From Candidatus Adlerbacteria bacterium (lineage in GTDB: Bacteria > Patescibacteriota > Minisyncoccia > Phycocordibacterales > SBAW01), in the NCBI GenBank assembly GCA_903878285.1, contig CAIRHB010000016.1:1-33918 (forward strand): 33,918 nucleotides of DNA, written 5' to 3'. Shown piece after piece: positions 24,159 to 31,558 of this stretch (positions are counted from its first letter, which is position 1; every line of letters starts with the position of its first letter). A model generated the notes under the pieces. The model was not told where the DNA came from, did not search any database, and saw only the letters and a program-made list of their open reading frames with translations. A program made the translations under genes and the position numbers.

Positions 24159-24530
24159 ATGTCGGACACTGATACGCTCACTTGCGCCTTTGCTGGGCAA
24201 CGCTTCATTGCAAGTGTACACGATCTCCCCGACGATTATGATGATATCGGGAAAGTCGAGATTGCGTTCGAGGGCAGGCATGCCGATAGAATGTCGGACC
24301 AACTCGTGTTCAAATGGGCACACCCCGACAAAGACTTTGCAAATCCTCAGCGGGTTTACGATGCGATTGCGTCAGTTGCAGAGGCGATGGGATTCGTGGC
24401 GGTGCCGAATCCAGGGCGCGGTAAACTTTTCGGTATATGCTTCTTCGATCTGGTAGGGGATCTGTCAAAGTTCAACCCCGAACAGTTTATCACGTGTATC
24501 GCCTACGAACTGCGCGGCATGGCCGAATAG
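24159..24530 (+). CDS. Hypothetical acidic protein, 123 aa
   Basis: No family recognised. The soluble, acidic product begins MSDTDTLTCAFAGQRFIASV with a DDYDDIG cluster and has VAVPNPGRGKLFGICFFDLV in its C-terminal half. It has no signal peptide or membrane helix. GGGAG lies eight bases before the ATG, a clear Shine-Dalgarno in contrast to the leaderless genes nearby. It is bounded by its own promoter upstream and a strong terminator downstream, so it is a single-gene unit. Another ORF in a different frame (24112-24456) overlaps it and is less convincing. Confidence 0.65.
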   Translation: MSDTDTLTCAFAGQRFIASVHDLPDDYDDIGKVEIAFEGRHADRMSDQLVFKWAHPDKDFANPQRVYDAIASVAEAMGFVAVPNPGRGKLFGICFFDLVGDLSKFNPEQFITCIAYELRGMAE

Positions 24531-24544
24531 TTTTTGGGTGGCAA

Positions 24545-24576
24545 AACCCACGGGACAATCTGCGTCCTCGTGGGTT
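24545..24576. terminator. Terminator between the 123-aa gene and efp
   Basis: AACCCACG plus GGAC (24545-24556) pair with GTCC plus CGTGGGTT (24564-24576, one bulged T). A T-rich stretch follows on the plus strand, and A-rich sequence on the other side suggests partial function for efp too. Confidence 0.75.
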
Positions 24577-24598
24577 GTTCTGTTTTTAGAATCGACTT

Positions 24599-25192
24599 TT
24601 ACTTCTTATCCACCCTTTCAACATACTGCCCGGTTTCGGTGTTGATGCGGACGAGGTCGCCCTCATTGATAAATAGGGGAGCATTGATGACAGTGCCTGT
24701 CTCGAGCGTGATCTGCTTGCTGCCGCCCTGCGCCGTGTTGCCGCGTACCGCTGGCGGCGCTTCTTTGACCAGCAACTCGACTTTAATCGGCACGCGCACC
24801 GAGATGATCCGACCGTCCTCGTCGTCGCTCTTGGGGTCGGCAAAGAGCACTGCCTCGACGACCGTGTTCGCTTTCAAGAATTGTCCCACGGTGCCGACCA
24901 AGTCGCTCGACAATGCAAAGCGCTCGGACGGATTCTTGACCGAGCAGAACCAGTACTCGCCCTTGTTTGTGTAGAGATACTTCACCTCCTTGGTCGAGAG
25001 GTCTGCCTCCTCGGCCTTCTCTGCCTGATGGAACGCCTGTTCGGTCACCTTGCCGGTGATGAGGTGGCGCAGTTTGGTCTGGTTGACCGGTTTGCGCATT
25101 TGTTTGCGAAAGACGTGCGCGTCGAGCACTTCGTACGGCTCTCCCTCGAGTAAAATCACTTTCTTCGGCAAGATTTCGTTGTATTCAAGCAT
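24599..25192 (-). CDS. efp: Elongation factor P
   Basis: Relieves ribosome stalling at polyproline. The 197-residue protein has the three-domain EF-P layout: KOW-like domain I (MLEYNEILPKKVILLEGEPYEVL, then KLRHLITGKVTEQAFHQAEKAEEADL), domain II (YLYTNKGEYWFCSVKNPSERFAL) and domain III (VRVPIKVELLVKEAPPAVRGNTAQGGSKQITLETG). The tip loop that normally reads PGKG with the modified lysine reads RKQMRKPV here; counting back from KLR, the Lys34 position is Met32, flanked by Arg33 and Lys34. Start ATG 25192 gives the family-typical opening; the ORF is open upstream to 25264 with an alternative ATG at 25216. Confidence 0.92.
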   Translation of the reverse strand: MLEYNEILPKKVILLEGEPYEVLDAHVFRKQMRKPVNQTKLRHLITGKVTEQAFHQAEKAEEADLSTKEVKYLYTNKGEYWFCSVKNPSERFALSSDLVGTVGQFLKANTVVEAVLFADPKSDDEDGRIISVRVPIKVELLVKEAPPAVRGNTAQGGSKQITLETGTVINAPLFINEGDLVRINTETGQYVERVDKK

Positions 25193-25300
25193 ATATAGTT
25201 TCGATAACTCCTGCATTGTAGCCAAAAATCGCAGATTGTCCAACTTTCGCGAAACCAACCCCACATCTCGTCAGTTATAGTAGATGAAACGGCTATGCTA

Positions 25301-25315
25301 TATAGTGTACTCATG
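25301..25315 (+). promoter_or_regulatory. Leaderless promoter -10 for the ECF sigma factor
   Basis: TATAGT at 25301-25306, six bases, then ATG 25313. This sets the start against the in-frame ATG at 25295. Confidence 0.6.
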
Positions 25316-25906
25316 ACCAGCAACTATCTCTCGATGGAGGACGAGTGGGAGGGGAAGCCCGACGAGGATATCTTGGCGGCGTCGGTGACGCGTCCGTCGC
25401 TGTTCGCACTCTTGGTGCGAAAGTACGAAGCGCCATTCTTGCGCAAGGCAGTGGGGATTGTCCGCTCTGCCGAGGAGGCAGAAGACGTGGTGCAGGAGGC
25501 GTTTACCAAGATATATCTCAATGCGAGCAAGTTTAAAAAGCAGGAGGGCGCGAGTTTCTCGTCCTGGGGCTATCGCATATTAGTCAACACCGCGCTCACG
25601 CACTACGCGCGCCGTCGCCGCGAGCAGGGTGTCCGTGCCGACATCGACCCCGAGATATTTGAGCTCATTCCCGACAAAAACCTCCGCCAGTTTGAGAAAA
25701 AAGAGATGATGGACGAAGTCGCGTCGATCCTCACACGCATCCCGCCAGTCTTTGCTCGTGCGCTGACCGCTTTCTTTATCGAGGGCAAGACGCAGGACGA
25801 GATGGCAGCCGCCGAGGACGTGTCGGTCGGGGCGATCAAGACGCGGGTGCACCGCGCCAAGCGGGAGTTTAAAAAGGTGTATGATTCGATAACGAACACA
25901 GCATAA
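25313..25906 (+). CDS. ECF-type sigma-70 family RNA polymerase sigma factor
   Basis: The 197-residue protein has the sigma region 2 pattern LFALLVRKYEAPFLRKAVGIVRSAEEAEDVVQEAFTKIYLN, with the DVVQEAF core that contacts polymerase and the -10 element. Region 4 is a C-terminal helix-turn-helix (IPPVFARALTAFFIEGKTQDEMAAAEDVSVGAIKTRVHRAKREFKK). Region 3 is absent, as in ECF sigmas. Its target promoters are unknown. A short two-helix membrane protein follows after 57 bp and may be its partner, though it has no recognisable anti-sigma (ZAS) motif. The gene has its own leaderless-type promoter. Confidence 0.9.
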   Translation: MTSNYLSMEDEWEGKPDEDILAASVTRPSLFALLVRKYEAPFLRKAVGIVRSAEEAEDVVQEAFTKIYLNASKFKKQEGASFSSWGYRILVNTALTHYARRRREQGVRADIDPEIFELIPDKNLRQFEKKEMMDEVASILTRIPPVFARALTAFFIEGKTQDEMAAAEDVSVGAIKTRVHRAKREFKKVYDSITNTA

Positions 25907-25963
25907 TCGGGTTGGCAGGTAGCCGGTCAGTAACGTTAGCTACTAGAAATCACTTATATAAGT

Positions 25964-26314
25964 ATGAAACAGAACACGACGATAGAGCAGCAGGTGATGG
26001 CGAGCGTGGCGGTGGTGTACGCAGCGCGGCAACTCACGAGCGCGACCGCGCTCAAGGTCTACGCGCTTGGTGTTTCCCTCGCGGGTGTTGCCGCGTTTGT
26101 TTCGGTGCCACATGTGGCGGCAAACTTTATCGCGGTCGAAAGCGGCGGGCTTGGCAGCATCACGTCCTACCTGCTGTCGGCAGTCACGGGCACGCGGCTC
26201 GTCGTCCAGCTCGCGCTCGGGGTAGCGACGGTGGCCGGGGTTTCGTTTGTGGTTGATGCCGCGCGCTCCCTCCTAGCCACTCCACGCAGCACGCTTGCCA
26301 CGCAGCGAGCGTAG
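25964..26314 (+). CDS. Small two-helix membrane protein, 116 aa
   Basis: No family recognised. Two hydrophobic segments, about 29-54 (LKVYALGVSLAGVAAFVSVP) and about 75-98 (LVVQLALGVATVAGVSFVVD), are linked by a short Gly/Ser-rich loop. The N-terminus is polar and helical (MKQNTTIEQQVMASVAVVYA) and the tail is Thr/Ser/Arg-rich. It follows the sigma factor in the same direction, so a link to sigma control or to a membrane signal is a guess from position. An AT-rich TTATAT lies four bases before the ATG. Confidence 0.6.
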   Translation: MKQNTTIEQQVMASVAVVYAARQLTSATALKVYALGVSLAGVAAFVSVPHVAANFIAVESGGLGSITSYLLSAVTGTRLVVQLALGVATVAGVSFVVDAARSLLATPRSTLATQRA

Positions 26315-26327
26315 TAGTGCCTTTCAA

Positions 26328-26343
26328 AATCTCGCTTGAGATT
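26328..26343. terminator. Weak hairpin at the convergent recA end
   Basis: AATCTC and GAGATT form a six-pair stem with a GCTT loop, overlapping the recA stop codon. There is only a short T-run on the minus strand, so termination would be modest. Confidence 0.3.
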
Positions 26344-27409
26344 ATTCCTCGTCATCCGACCCTTGCTTGGTCATCGTCTTGGCAGAGCCCGAGGCGAGCG
26401 CCGCTTGGATCTGTTTTAATAGATCGTTGCCAACTTTCGGGTTCTCGCGCAGGTAGGTGCGCGATGCGTCGTAGCCGCGGCCGAGCTTCTCTTCGCCAAA
26501 CGAGTACGAGCTGCCCGACTTTTTAACCAACCCGAGCGACTCGCCAAGTGCCAAGAGCTCGCCCTCGCGGCTGATGCCCTCGTTGTAGAGCAGGTCAAAC
26601 TCCGTCTTGCGAAACGGTGCCGCGATTTTGTTTTTAACCACCTTGACGCGATGTCGCCCGCCGACCACCTCCTCACCTTTTTTAATCTGTGCGATGCGGC
26701 GGATGTCGAGCCGTACCGAGGTATAGAACTTGAGTGCCTTGCCGCCCGGCGTGGTCTCGGGGTTGCCAAACATCATGCCGATCTGCATGCGGATCTGGTT
26801 GATAAAAATCACGATGGTCTTCGACTTCGCGGTAATCGCGGTGAGCTTGCGCAGTGCCTGTGACATCAGCCGCGCCTGCTTGCCGACATGCATCGCGCCC
26901 ATGTCACCCTCGATCTCGTCCTTCGGCGTCAGCGCCGCGACCGAGTCGATGACGACGATATCGATTTTGCCGCTTCGGACAAGCGACTCGACGATCTCGA
27001 GTGCTTGCTCGCCAGTGTCCGGCTGTGAGACCAAGAGCTCGTCGAGGCGCACGCCGATCTTCTTTGCGTACTCCGGGTCGAGCGCATGCTCCGCGTCGAT
27101 AAACGCACAAATGCCGCCCTTCTTTTGTGCCTCGGCGATTGCGTGCAGGGTAAGAGTGGTTTTGCCCGATGACTCTGGCCCAAAGATCTCGATGATGCGT
27201 CCGCGTGGGTAGCCGCCGATGCCGAGCGCCCAGTCGAGGCCAATTGACCCAGAGGGAATCGCGTCGATATCAACGCGCGCAGTGTCGTCGAGCTTCATGA
27301 TCGCCTCGTCGCCAAACTTGGTCTTGATCTCGCGGATTGCCGCGTCGATGGCGCTCGTGTCGCGCTTGGGTGTGCCGTCTGATGCCACGCTGTCTTTCTT
27401 CTTTGCCAT
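26342..27409 (-). CDS. recA: Recombinase A
   Basis: Forms filaments on ssDNA for homologous recombination and SOS signalling. The 355-residue protein has the Walker A motif GPESSGKTT (77-85), [12 protein letters not shown] (Walker B), [29 protein letters not shown] (loop L2 and surroundings), and a C-terminal region ending in an acidic SDDEE tip. Length is normal. I chose ATG 27409 (MAKKKDS), 18 bases inside a possible TTG start at 27427. A TATACT box at complement 27439-27444 gives a leader of about 22 nt. No LexA-type box is obvious. It follows the ftsK operon on the same strand. Confidence 0.97.
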   Translation of the reverse strand: MAKKKDSVASDGTPKRDTSAIDAAIREIKTKFGDEAIMKLDDTARVDIDAIPSGSIGLDWALGIGGYPRGRIIEIFGPESSGKTTLTLHAIAEAQKKGGICAFIDAEHALDPEYAKKIGVRLDELLVSQPDTGEQALEIVESLVRSGKIDIVVIDSVAALTPKDEIEGDMGAMHVGKQARLMSQALRKLTAITAKSKTIVIFINQIRMQIGMMFGNPETTPGGKALKFYTSVRLDIRRIAQIKKGEEVVGGRHRVKVVKNKIAAPFRKTEFDLLYNEGISREGELLALGESLGLVKKSGSSYSFGEEKLGRGYDASRTYLRENPKVGNDLLKQIQAALASGSAKTMTKQGSDDEE

Positions 27410-27449
27410 ACAAAATGGGTTACTCAATAATTCTCTCTAGTATACAGGA

Positions 27450-27791
27450 TTACACCGGGCAGTAGTCGAGCACCGTGAGCGCGACCCGGGTTGAGGCGCG
27501 TCTGCCAAAGCGGTCGATACTCGCGACCGTGACAACCGTGTAGCCCGGCGGCGGTGACAATGTGGCCTCAAAGTTGCCCGCAGGGTCGGTGAATGCGGGC
27601 GCATCGTCGATGGTAAAAAATGACACATTTTTTGCGGTTCCACGCACCGTGATCGTTGGCCCTGCCACCGCCGCGCCGTTGGCAGGCGAGCTGATTACGA
27701 CCTCTGGCCCTTCGATAATCTTGCGCGCCTCAAAGAGCCCGTAGCCCGCAACGAGCGCGATCATGATACCGATAAGTAGCTTTGTTGGCAT
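27450..27791 (-). CDS. Membrane-anchored Ig-like domain protein, 113 aa
   Basis: An N-terminal membrane helix (LLIGIMIALVAGYGLFEA) is followed by one Ig-like beta domain. The domain segment PEVVISSPANGAAVAGPTITVRGTAKNVSFFTIDDAPAFTDPAGNFEATLSPPPGYTVVTV matches the Glucodextranase-B-like fold, with a PxxGxxV start and a DxxGxF turn. It is likely exposed outside the cell. It begins three bases after the ftsK stop codon, so it is cotranscribed with ftsK; a role in envelope or division is inferred from that only. Confidence 0.7.
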   Translation of the reverse strand: MPTKLLIGIMIALVAGYGLFEARKIIEGPEVVISSPANGAAVAGPTITVRGTAKNVSFFTIDDAPAFTDPAGNFEATLSPPPGYTVVTVASIDRFGRRASTRVALTVLDYCPV

Positions 27792-27794
27792 AGA

Positions 27795-30092
27795 TTAAAA
27801 CTCTTCAACAGTGTTCTGGCTATTCCCATTGCCACTTGTTCCGATTTGCGTCGAGGAACCCTTTTCAAGCACCTCGCGCGGTTTTGCGCCGTCGCCGGGG
27901 CCGATCACGCCGCGCTCCTCCAGAGTGTCGATGAGTCGCGCCGCGCGCGCATAGCCGACCCCGAGCTTGCGCTGGATATACGAGGTCGACGCCTTGCCCG
28001 CTTCGATCACCGCCATGCGCGCTGCCTCGTACATATCGTCGTCAGTGTCGTCATCAAGCCCTCCCGAGCTGCCAGAGTCGTTCAGTGAGATGCTCGTGGT
28101 GCCTGGCAGTGGTGCCGCGATATCGACCGGCAGCTCGGCGTCGTTGTGTTTGACGATAAAGTCGACGATCTTCTTCACTTCGTTTTCGCTGATAAATGCG
28201 CTCTGGAGGCGCACTGGTTTGTTCATGTCCGAGGAGAGGTACAGCATATCACCCGCGCCCAGCAGCGACTCTGCCCCGCCTTGGTCGAGGATGGTACGAG
28301 AGTCGATCTGCGAGGCAACCTGGAGCGCCACGCGCGATGGCACGTTTGCTTTAATCAGCCCCGTAATCACGTTGACGCTCGGGCGCTGGGTCGAGAGGAT
28401 CAGGTGGATACCGACCGCGCGGCTCATCTGCGCCAGCCGCACAATCGCGCTTTCGAGCTCGCGCGGGTAGCTCTGCATGATGTCGGCGAGTTCGTCGATG
28501 ATGATCACGATATACGGCATCGCCTCGGGTACTGGCTCGGCATCTTCGGCACTCGGCGCGCCCGATTTTCTAAATTTTTCCAGTGCAGGGGTGAGGATGT
28601 TCTGGTGATACGACTCAATGTCGCGCACGCGACACTCCTCGAGGATGTTATAGCGCCGCTCCATCTCCTTGCCTGCCCAGCGCAGCGCGAGGATCGCCTT
28701 CTTGGCGTCGGTGATAACCGGCGTCAGGAGATGCGGCAGCGAGCGGTACAGCGTCAGCTCGACGCGCTTGGGGTCGATAAAGATAAAGCGCATCTGCTGC
28801 GGCCCGCAGCGGTAGAGCAGTGAGTTGACGATCGCATGGATTGTCACCGACTTGCCCGAGCCAGTGGCGCCTGCTACCAGCGCGTGCGGCATCTTGGCAA
28901 CGTTGGCAAAGAAGGAGCCTCCCGCGATATCACGCCCAAGCGCGACCAGGAGCGGCTTTGGCGAGTCGGTAAACTCGTGCGACTCCAGGAGCGTCCCCAA
29001 GCCCACCGTCACCTTTGCCGAGTTTGGCACCTCGATGCCGACCAGCGACTTGCCAGGTATAGGCGCCTCGATGCGCACCGACGAGGCAGAGAGCGCGAGC
29101 TCAAGGTTTTTTTGCAGAGTGAGGATCTTCTGCAGGCGCACGCCTTCGGCAGGCTTGACCGCGTAGCGGGTGACCGACGGGCCGATGGAGATCTCGTCAA
29201 GCTCGACCACGATGCCAAAGTTTGCCAGCGTGCGTTTGATGATGTTGGCGTTTGCTTTGATGTCGCCAACACCAGGGCGGCCTTTGTCGCGCTCCAACAA
29301 GGAGAGCGGCGGTGGCACATACTGCCCGAGCATGCTCTTGAGGTTGGCGGCGGCGGTGCGCGCCTGGATATCTCTTGCCGACGGCTGCGCGGCGGCCAGC
29401 GGGCGGGCAGGAGCAATAAGAGGCGCTTGTATGGGCACATCTTCTGTATCTTTTCTGTCAGTGTCGGCAGCTTCGACTGCTCTCTCGTTCTCTATATCAT
29501 CATCGACTTCTCCATCTTCATCAGGAAGTTCGTCTGCCTCGAGCGAAGTCGAGGGGTCGCCGTGGTAGAGCATGCCCCACAACCCCTTGGCACCCGCGGC
29601 AACCAGCCGCCCAATCGCAACAAACGGCTCCGGCGAGATGCGCCCCTCCAAGAGTACGAGCAGCGATATGAGCGCAATGCTCCACAGGAGGATCAGTGCC
29701 GCATAGACGTCAAAGAGATGCACCATCGGGTGTGCGATCCACCCGCCGACCAGCCCTCCATCTTGGAAGGTGATATCAAGGAACCCAAGCCCCGTAAAAA
29801 AGAAGACGCCGCTTGCAACCAGTTTAAGTACGGGCAGCCCTTGTTCGTTTTCGCGCAGCGTGCTCCATGCGATCATAAAGAAGAGTATCGGCAGCAAGAA
29901 GTAGCCGACTCCAAGTAGGTAGTCGAAGAAACGGTACGCATCGTTTCCAGCGATCCCCGCGGCGCTAAACGGTGCCAACGAGAGGAACACGCCGACGACA
30001 AACAGTAGCACAATTAGCACCGAGCGTTTGGTGTGGTCGGGGATAGCGATCGAGGGCAGGCGCTCCTTCTGTTTCGTTTGTTTCTTTGCCAT
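27795..30092 (-). CDS. ftsK: DNA translocase FtsK/SpoIIIE
   Basis: Pumps chromosomal DNA through the division septum. The 765-residue protein has a short N-terminal membrane part of four helices (VLIVLLFVVGVFLSLAPFSA; FLLPILFFMIAW; VASGVFFFTGLGFLD; YAALILLWSIALISLLVL). An acidic linker (about 185-240) comes next. The motor domain follows with Walker A ATGSGKS (Lys414) and Walker B IIIDELADIM. The C-terminal winged-helix gamma domain (KASTSYIQRKLGVGYARAARLIDTLEERGVIG) binds KOPS-like signals. It is shorter than E. coli FtsK mostly in the linker. TAGAAT about 11 bases upstream is a possible -10. The Ig-like gene follows. Confidence 0.95.
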   Translation of the reverse strand: MAKKQTKQKERLPSIAIPDHTKRSVLIVLLFVVGVFLSLAPFSAAGIAGNDAYRFFDYLLGVGYFLLPILFFMIAWSTLRENEQGLPVLKLVASGVFFFTGLGFLDITFQDGGLVGGWIAHPMVHLFDVYAALILLWSIALISLLVLLEGRISPEPFVAIGRLVAAGAKGLWGMLYHGDPSTSLEADELPDEDGEVDDDIENERAVEAADTDRKDTEDVPIQAPLIAPARPLAAAQPSARDIQARTAAANLKSMLGQYVPPPLSLLERDKGRPGVGDIKANANIIKRTLANFGIVVELDEISIGPSVTRYAVKPAEGVRLQKILTLQKNLELALSASSVRIEAPIPGKSLVGIEVPNSAKVTVGLGTLLESHEFTDSPKPLLVALGRDIAGGSFFANVAKMPHALVAGATGSGKSVTIHAIVNSLLYRCGPQQMRFIFIDPKRVELTLYRSLPHLLTPVITDAKKAILALRWAGKEMERRYNILEECRVRDIESYHQNILTPALEKFRKSGAPSAEDAEPVPEAMPYIVIIIDELADIMQSYPRELESAIVRLAQMSRAVGIHLILSTQRPSVNVITGLIKANVPSRVALQVASQIDSRTILDQGGAESLLGAGDMLYLSSDMNKPVRLQSAFISENEVKKIVDFIVKHNDAELPVDIAAPLPGTTSISLNDSGSSGGLDDDTDDDMYEAARMAVIEAGKASTSYIQRKLGVGYARAARLIDTLEERGVIGPGDGAKPREVLEKGSSTQIGTSGNGNSQNTVEEF

Positions 30093-30167
30093 ATAACGGC
30101 TCTATTCTAACACGTTCTGGCGCTATAGGGTGGTAGCGCTTGGCTAGGCGCACCATTCGTGCAGCGT

Positions 30168-30197
30168 TTGTGCAAAAACGGTCGCAGTGTGTATACT
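30168..30197 (+). promoter_or_regulatory. Promoter of the winged-helix regulator
   Basis: TTGTGC (30168-30173), an 18-bp spacer and TATACT (30192-30197) form a good -35/-10 pair. The leader before ATG 30282 would be about 78 nt, unlike the leaderless genes. Confidence 0.6.
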
Positions 30198-30209
30198 CAA
30201 GGTCATAGT

Positions 30210-30286
30210 TTGTCTCTGATATGTCCGAGAATGAGTAAAGGACAATAAGACAAAATATACGACAGCATAAGGACAAACAGCATGTC
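30210..30286 (+). repeat. Repeated GACA/TGTC boxes in the regulator leader
   Basis: GACA occurs at 30241, 30249, 30261 and 30272, two of them as AAGGACA (from 30238 and 30269), and the complement TGTC occurs at 30211, 30222 and 30283. Spacing is 8-12 bases. The array lies between the promoter and the start codon, fitting an operator or RNA-binding site for autoregulation. Confidence 0.4.
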
Positions 30287-31082
30287 TCATACACCAGCGC
30301 AGTTTCATGAATCAGCAATCCGCTCCGCCCTTTTTAAAGGACGCAGCGATGTCTATTTTTGCTTCCTTAAGACAGAAAAAATTGCACACGTTCTGACTGT
30401 TCTGGCAGAGCGTGCGTCAGAGACACACCGACACACCCTCGAAGACCTCGCGCGAGCTGCAACACTACTGCCTGCGAGTGTTGCACGTTATGCCGCTGGG
30501 CAGGAGCAGCCAGGCGTCGTTTTGGCGGGACTTTTTTCGACACTCGCAGCAGTGCGGCTTGCTGATACGCAGGGTGCACTGACCAAACAAAATGCACAGA
30601 TTATTGCCGCGGAGTGCGAACATCTGATCACTCGGCTTGGGGATGCGCTACGTGTGTCACCCTTTGTATCCGTCGATGACTTTGCGCTGCCGCCGCTCCC
30701 GCAACCAGCCGAGCGTCTGCTACCACTGCTGTCCGAGTATGGTCAGCCGTCTTTGAGCGTGTCTCACAAGCAGGGCAGTGTGCCAGATGGTAGTAAGAGA
30801 CACGCAGGAGTTATAAAGGACAGTATACAAAATGGTGTACCGACAGCTGTCCAGAGCAGTGGCTCAAAAGAGCAGCAAGCGCGGCTTGAGGCGATCAAAA
30901 GAGTTGTCTTTGAAAAGGGGCGAGTGTCGATAAAAGACATCTCCGCCGTGGTGCGTGGTTGCAGCGAAAAGACAATCCAACGCGAGCTGGCGACCTTAAT
31001 AGTTGCAGGGCTCGTACAGAAGGTAGGACAACGCCGCTGGAGCGTATATGTGCCCGCATCAGGAGTGACAAAAGTCAATTGA
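30282..31082 (+). CDS. Winged-helix DNA-binding protein
   Basis: The 266-residue protein has a C-terminal winged helix (about 205-255): LEAIKRVVFEKGRVSIKDISAVVRGCSEKTIQRELATLIVAGLVQKVGQRRWSVY, where CSEKTIQRELATL is the recognition helix and GQRRWSVY the wing, DeoR/Fic-like. The N-terminal 100 residues are helical (KTEKIAHVLTVLAERASE) and the middle is Pro/Ser-rich. It may regulate the surface-protein gene downstream or itself; both are inferences. A long leader with GACA boxes precedes it. The predicted start follows good spacing from the promoter. Confidence 0.7.
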   Translation: MSHTPAQFHESAIRSALFKGRSDVYFCFLKTEKIAHVLTVLAERASETHRHTLEDLARAATLLPASVARYAAGQEQPGVVLAGLFSTLAAVRLADTQGALTKQNAQIIAAECEHLITRLGDALRVSPFVSVDDFALPPLPQPAERLLPLLSEYGQPSLSVSHKQGSVPDGSKRHAGVIKDSIQNGVPTAVQSSGSKEQQARLEAIKRVVFEKGRVSIKDISAVVRGCSEKTIQRELATLIVAGLVQKVGQRRWSVYVPASGVTKVN

Positions 31083-31558
31083 CCTGCACCCCTATTTGGA
31101 GTAGTGTACAGAGACGTGGAAATGCTATCAGATGCCTCGCTTTGGCGGGCGTTTGTGCGCTGTTGTCCACAGGGTTGGCTTTGCAGTAGAAGCCAATACC
31201 GCTCTATACTAAACAGCAGTAGCTGTACGGTAGTAGCGGCAGGCAACTGCAGGCAGGATTGATTGCTCGTTGACAACAGAATAGCGAAAGCAAACGCAGA
31301 TCTAAAAAGTGTTACGCACTTTCAGACACTCTTCATCCCACCATGGCTGCATATACCGCGCGTCCCTAACTCCCCTCACTACCCAATCGTCTTGCTTGTT
31401 CGTGTCGCAGTTGTGCGATGTTGCGTCGTTTCTTTTTTAAACAAAAGAATAGCGGCGTGCGTTGCGCACTGCGCACGAGTGGGGAAGACGGGTAGAACGT
31501 TTGGTTCTCTTTTATCCGTGATTACAAGTTAATTATCAAGTTCGCATTAATAACAGTT
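31083..31558 (+). promoter_or_regulatory. Long leader of the surface-protein gene
   Basis: No gene fits in this 476-base gap. It holds a promoter TTGCAG (31181-31186), N18, TATACT (31205-31210), giving a leader of about 340 nt. The leader includes a hairpin AAAGTG/CACTTT near 31305-31322, a direct repeat GCAGGCA (near 31240 and 31250), a GTGCG/CGCAC hairpin near 31458, and an AT-rich stretch before ATG 31559. One DnaA-box-like TTGTCCACA at 31163 stands alone and is not an origin by itself. Long leaders often stabilise S-layer mRNA. Confidence 0.45.

Noticed and set aside
24112-24456. 114-codon ORF overlapping the 123-aa gene
   Set aside because: The start codon abuts the -10 box and the translation looks random, while the 24159 frame has a Shine-Dalgarno and fits between the promoter and terminator.
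25193-25264. Upstream start of efp
   Set aside because: The family normally begins at the MLEYNEI position, and a TACAAT box lies in the extension.
31163-31171. DnaA-box-like TTGTCCACA
   Set aside because: A single site with one mismatch, no cluster, and no dnaA/dnaN nearby, so no origin call.
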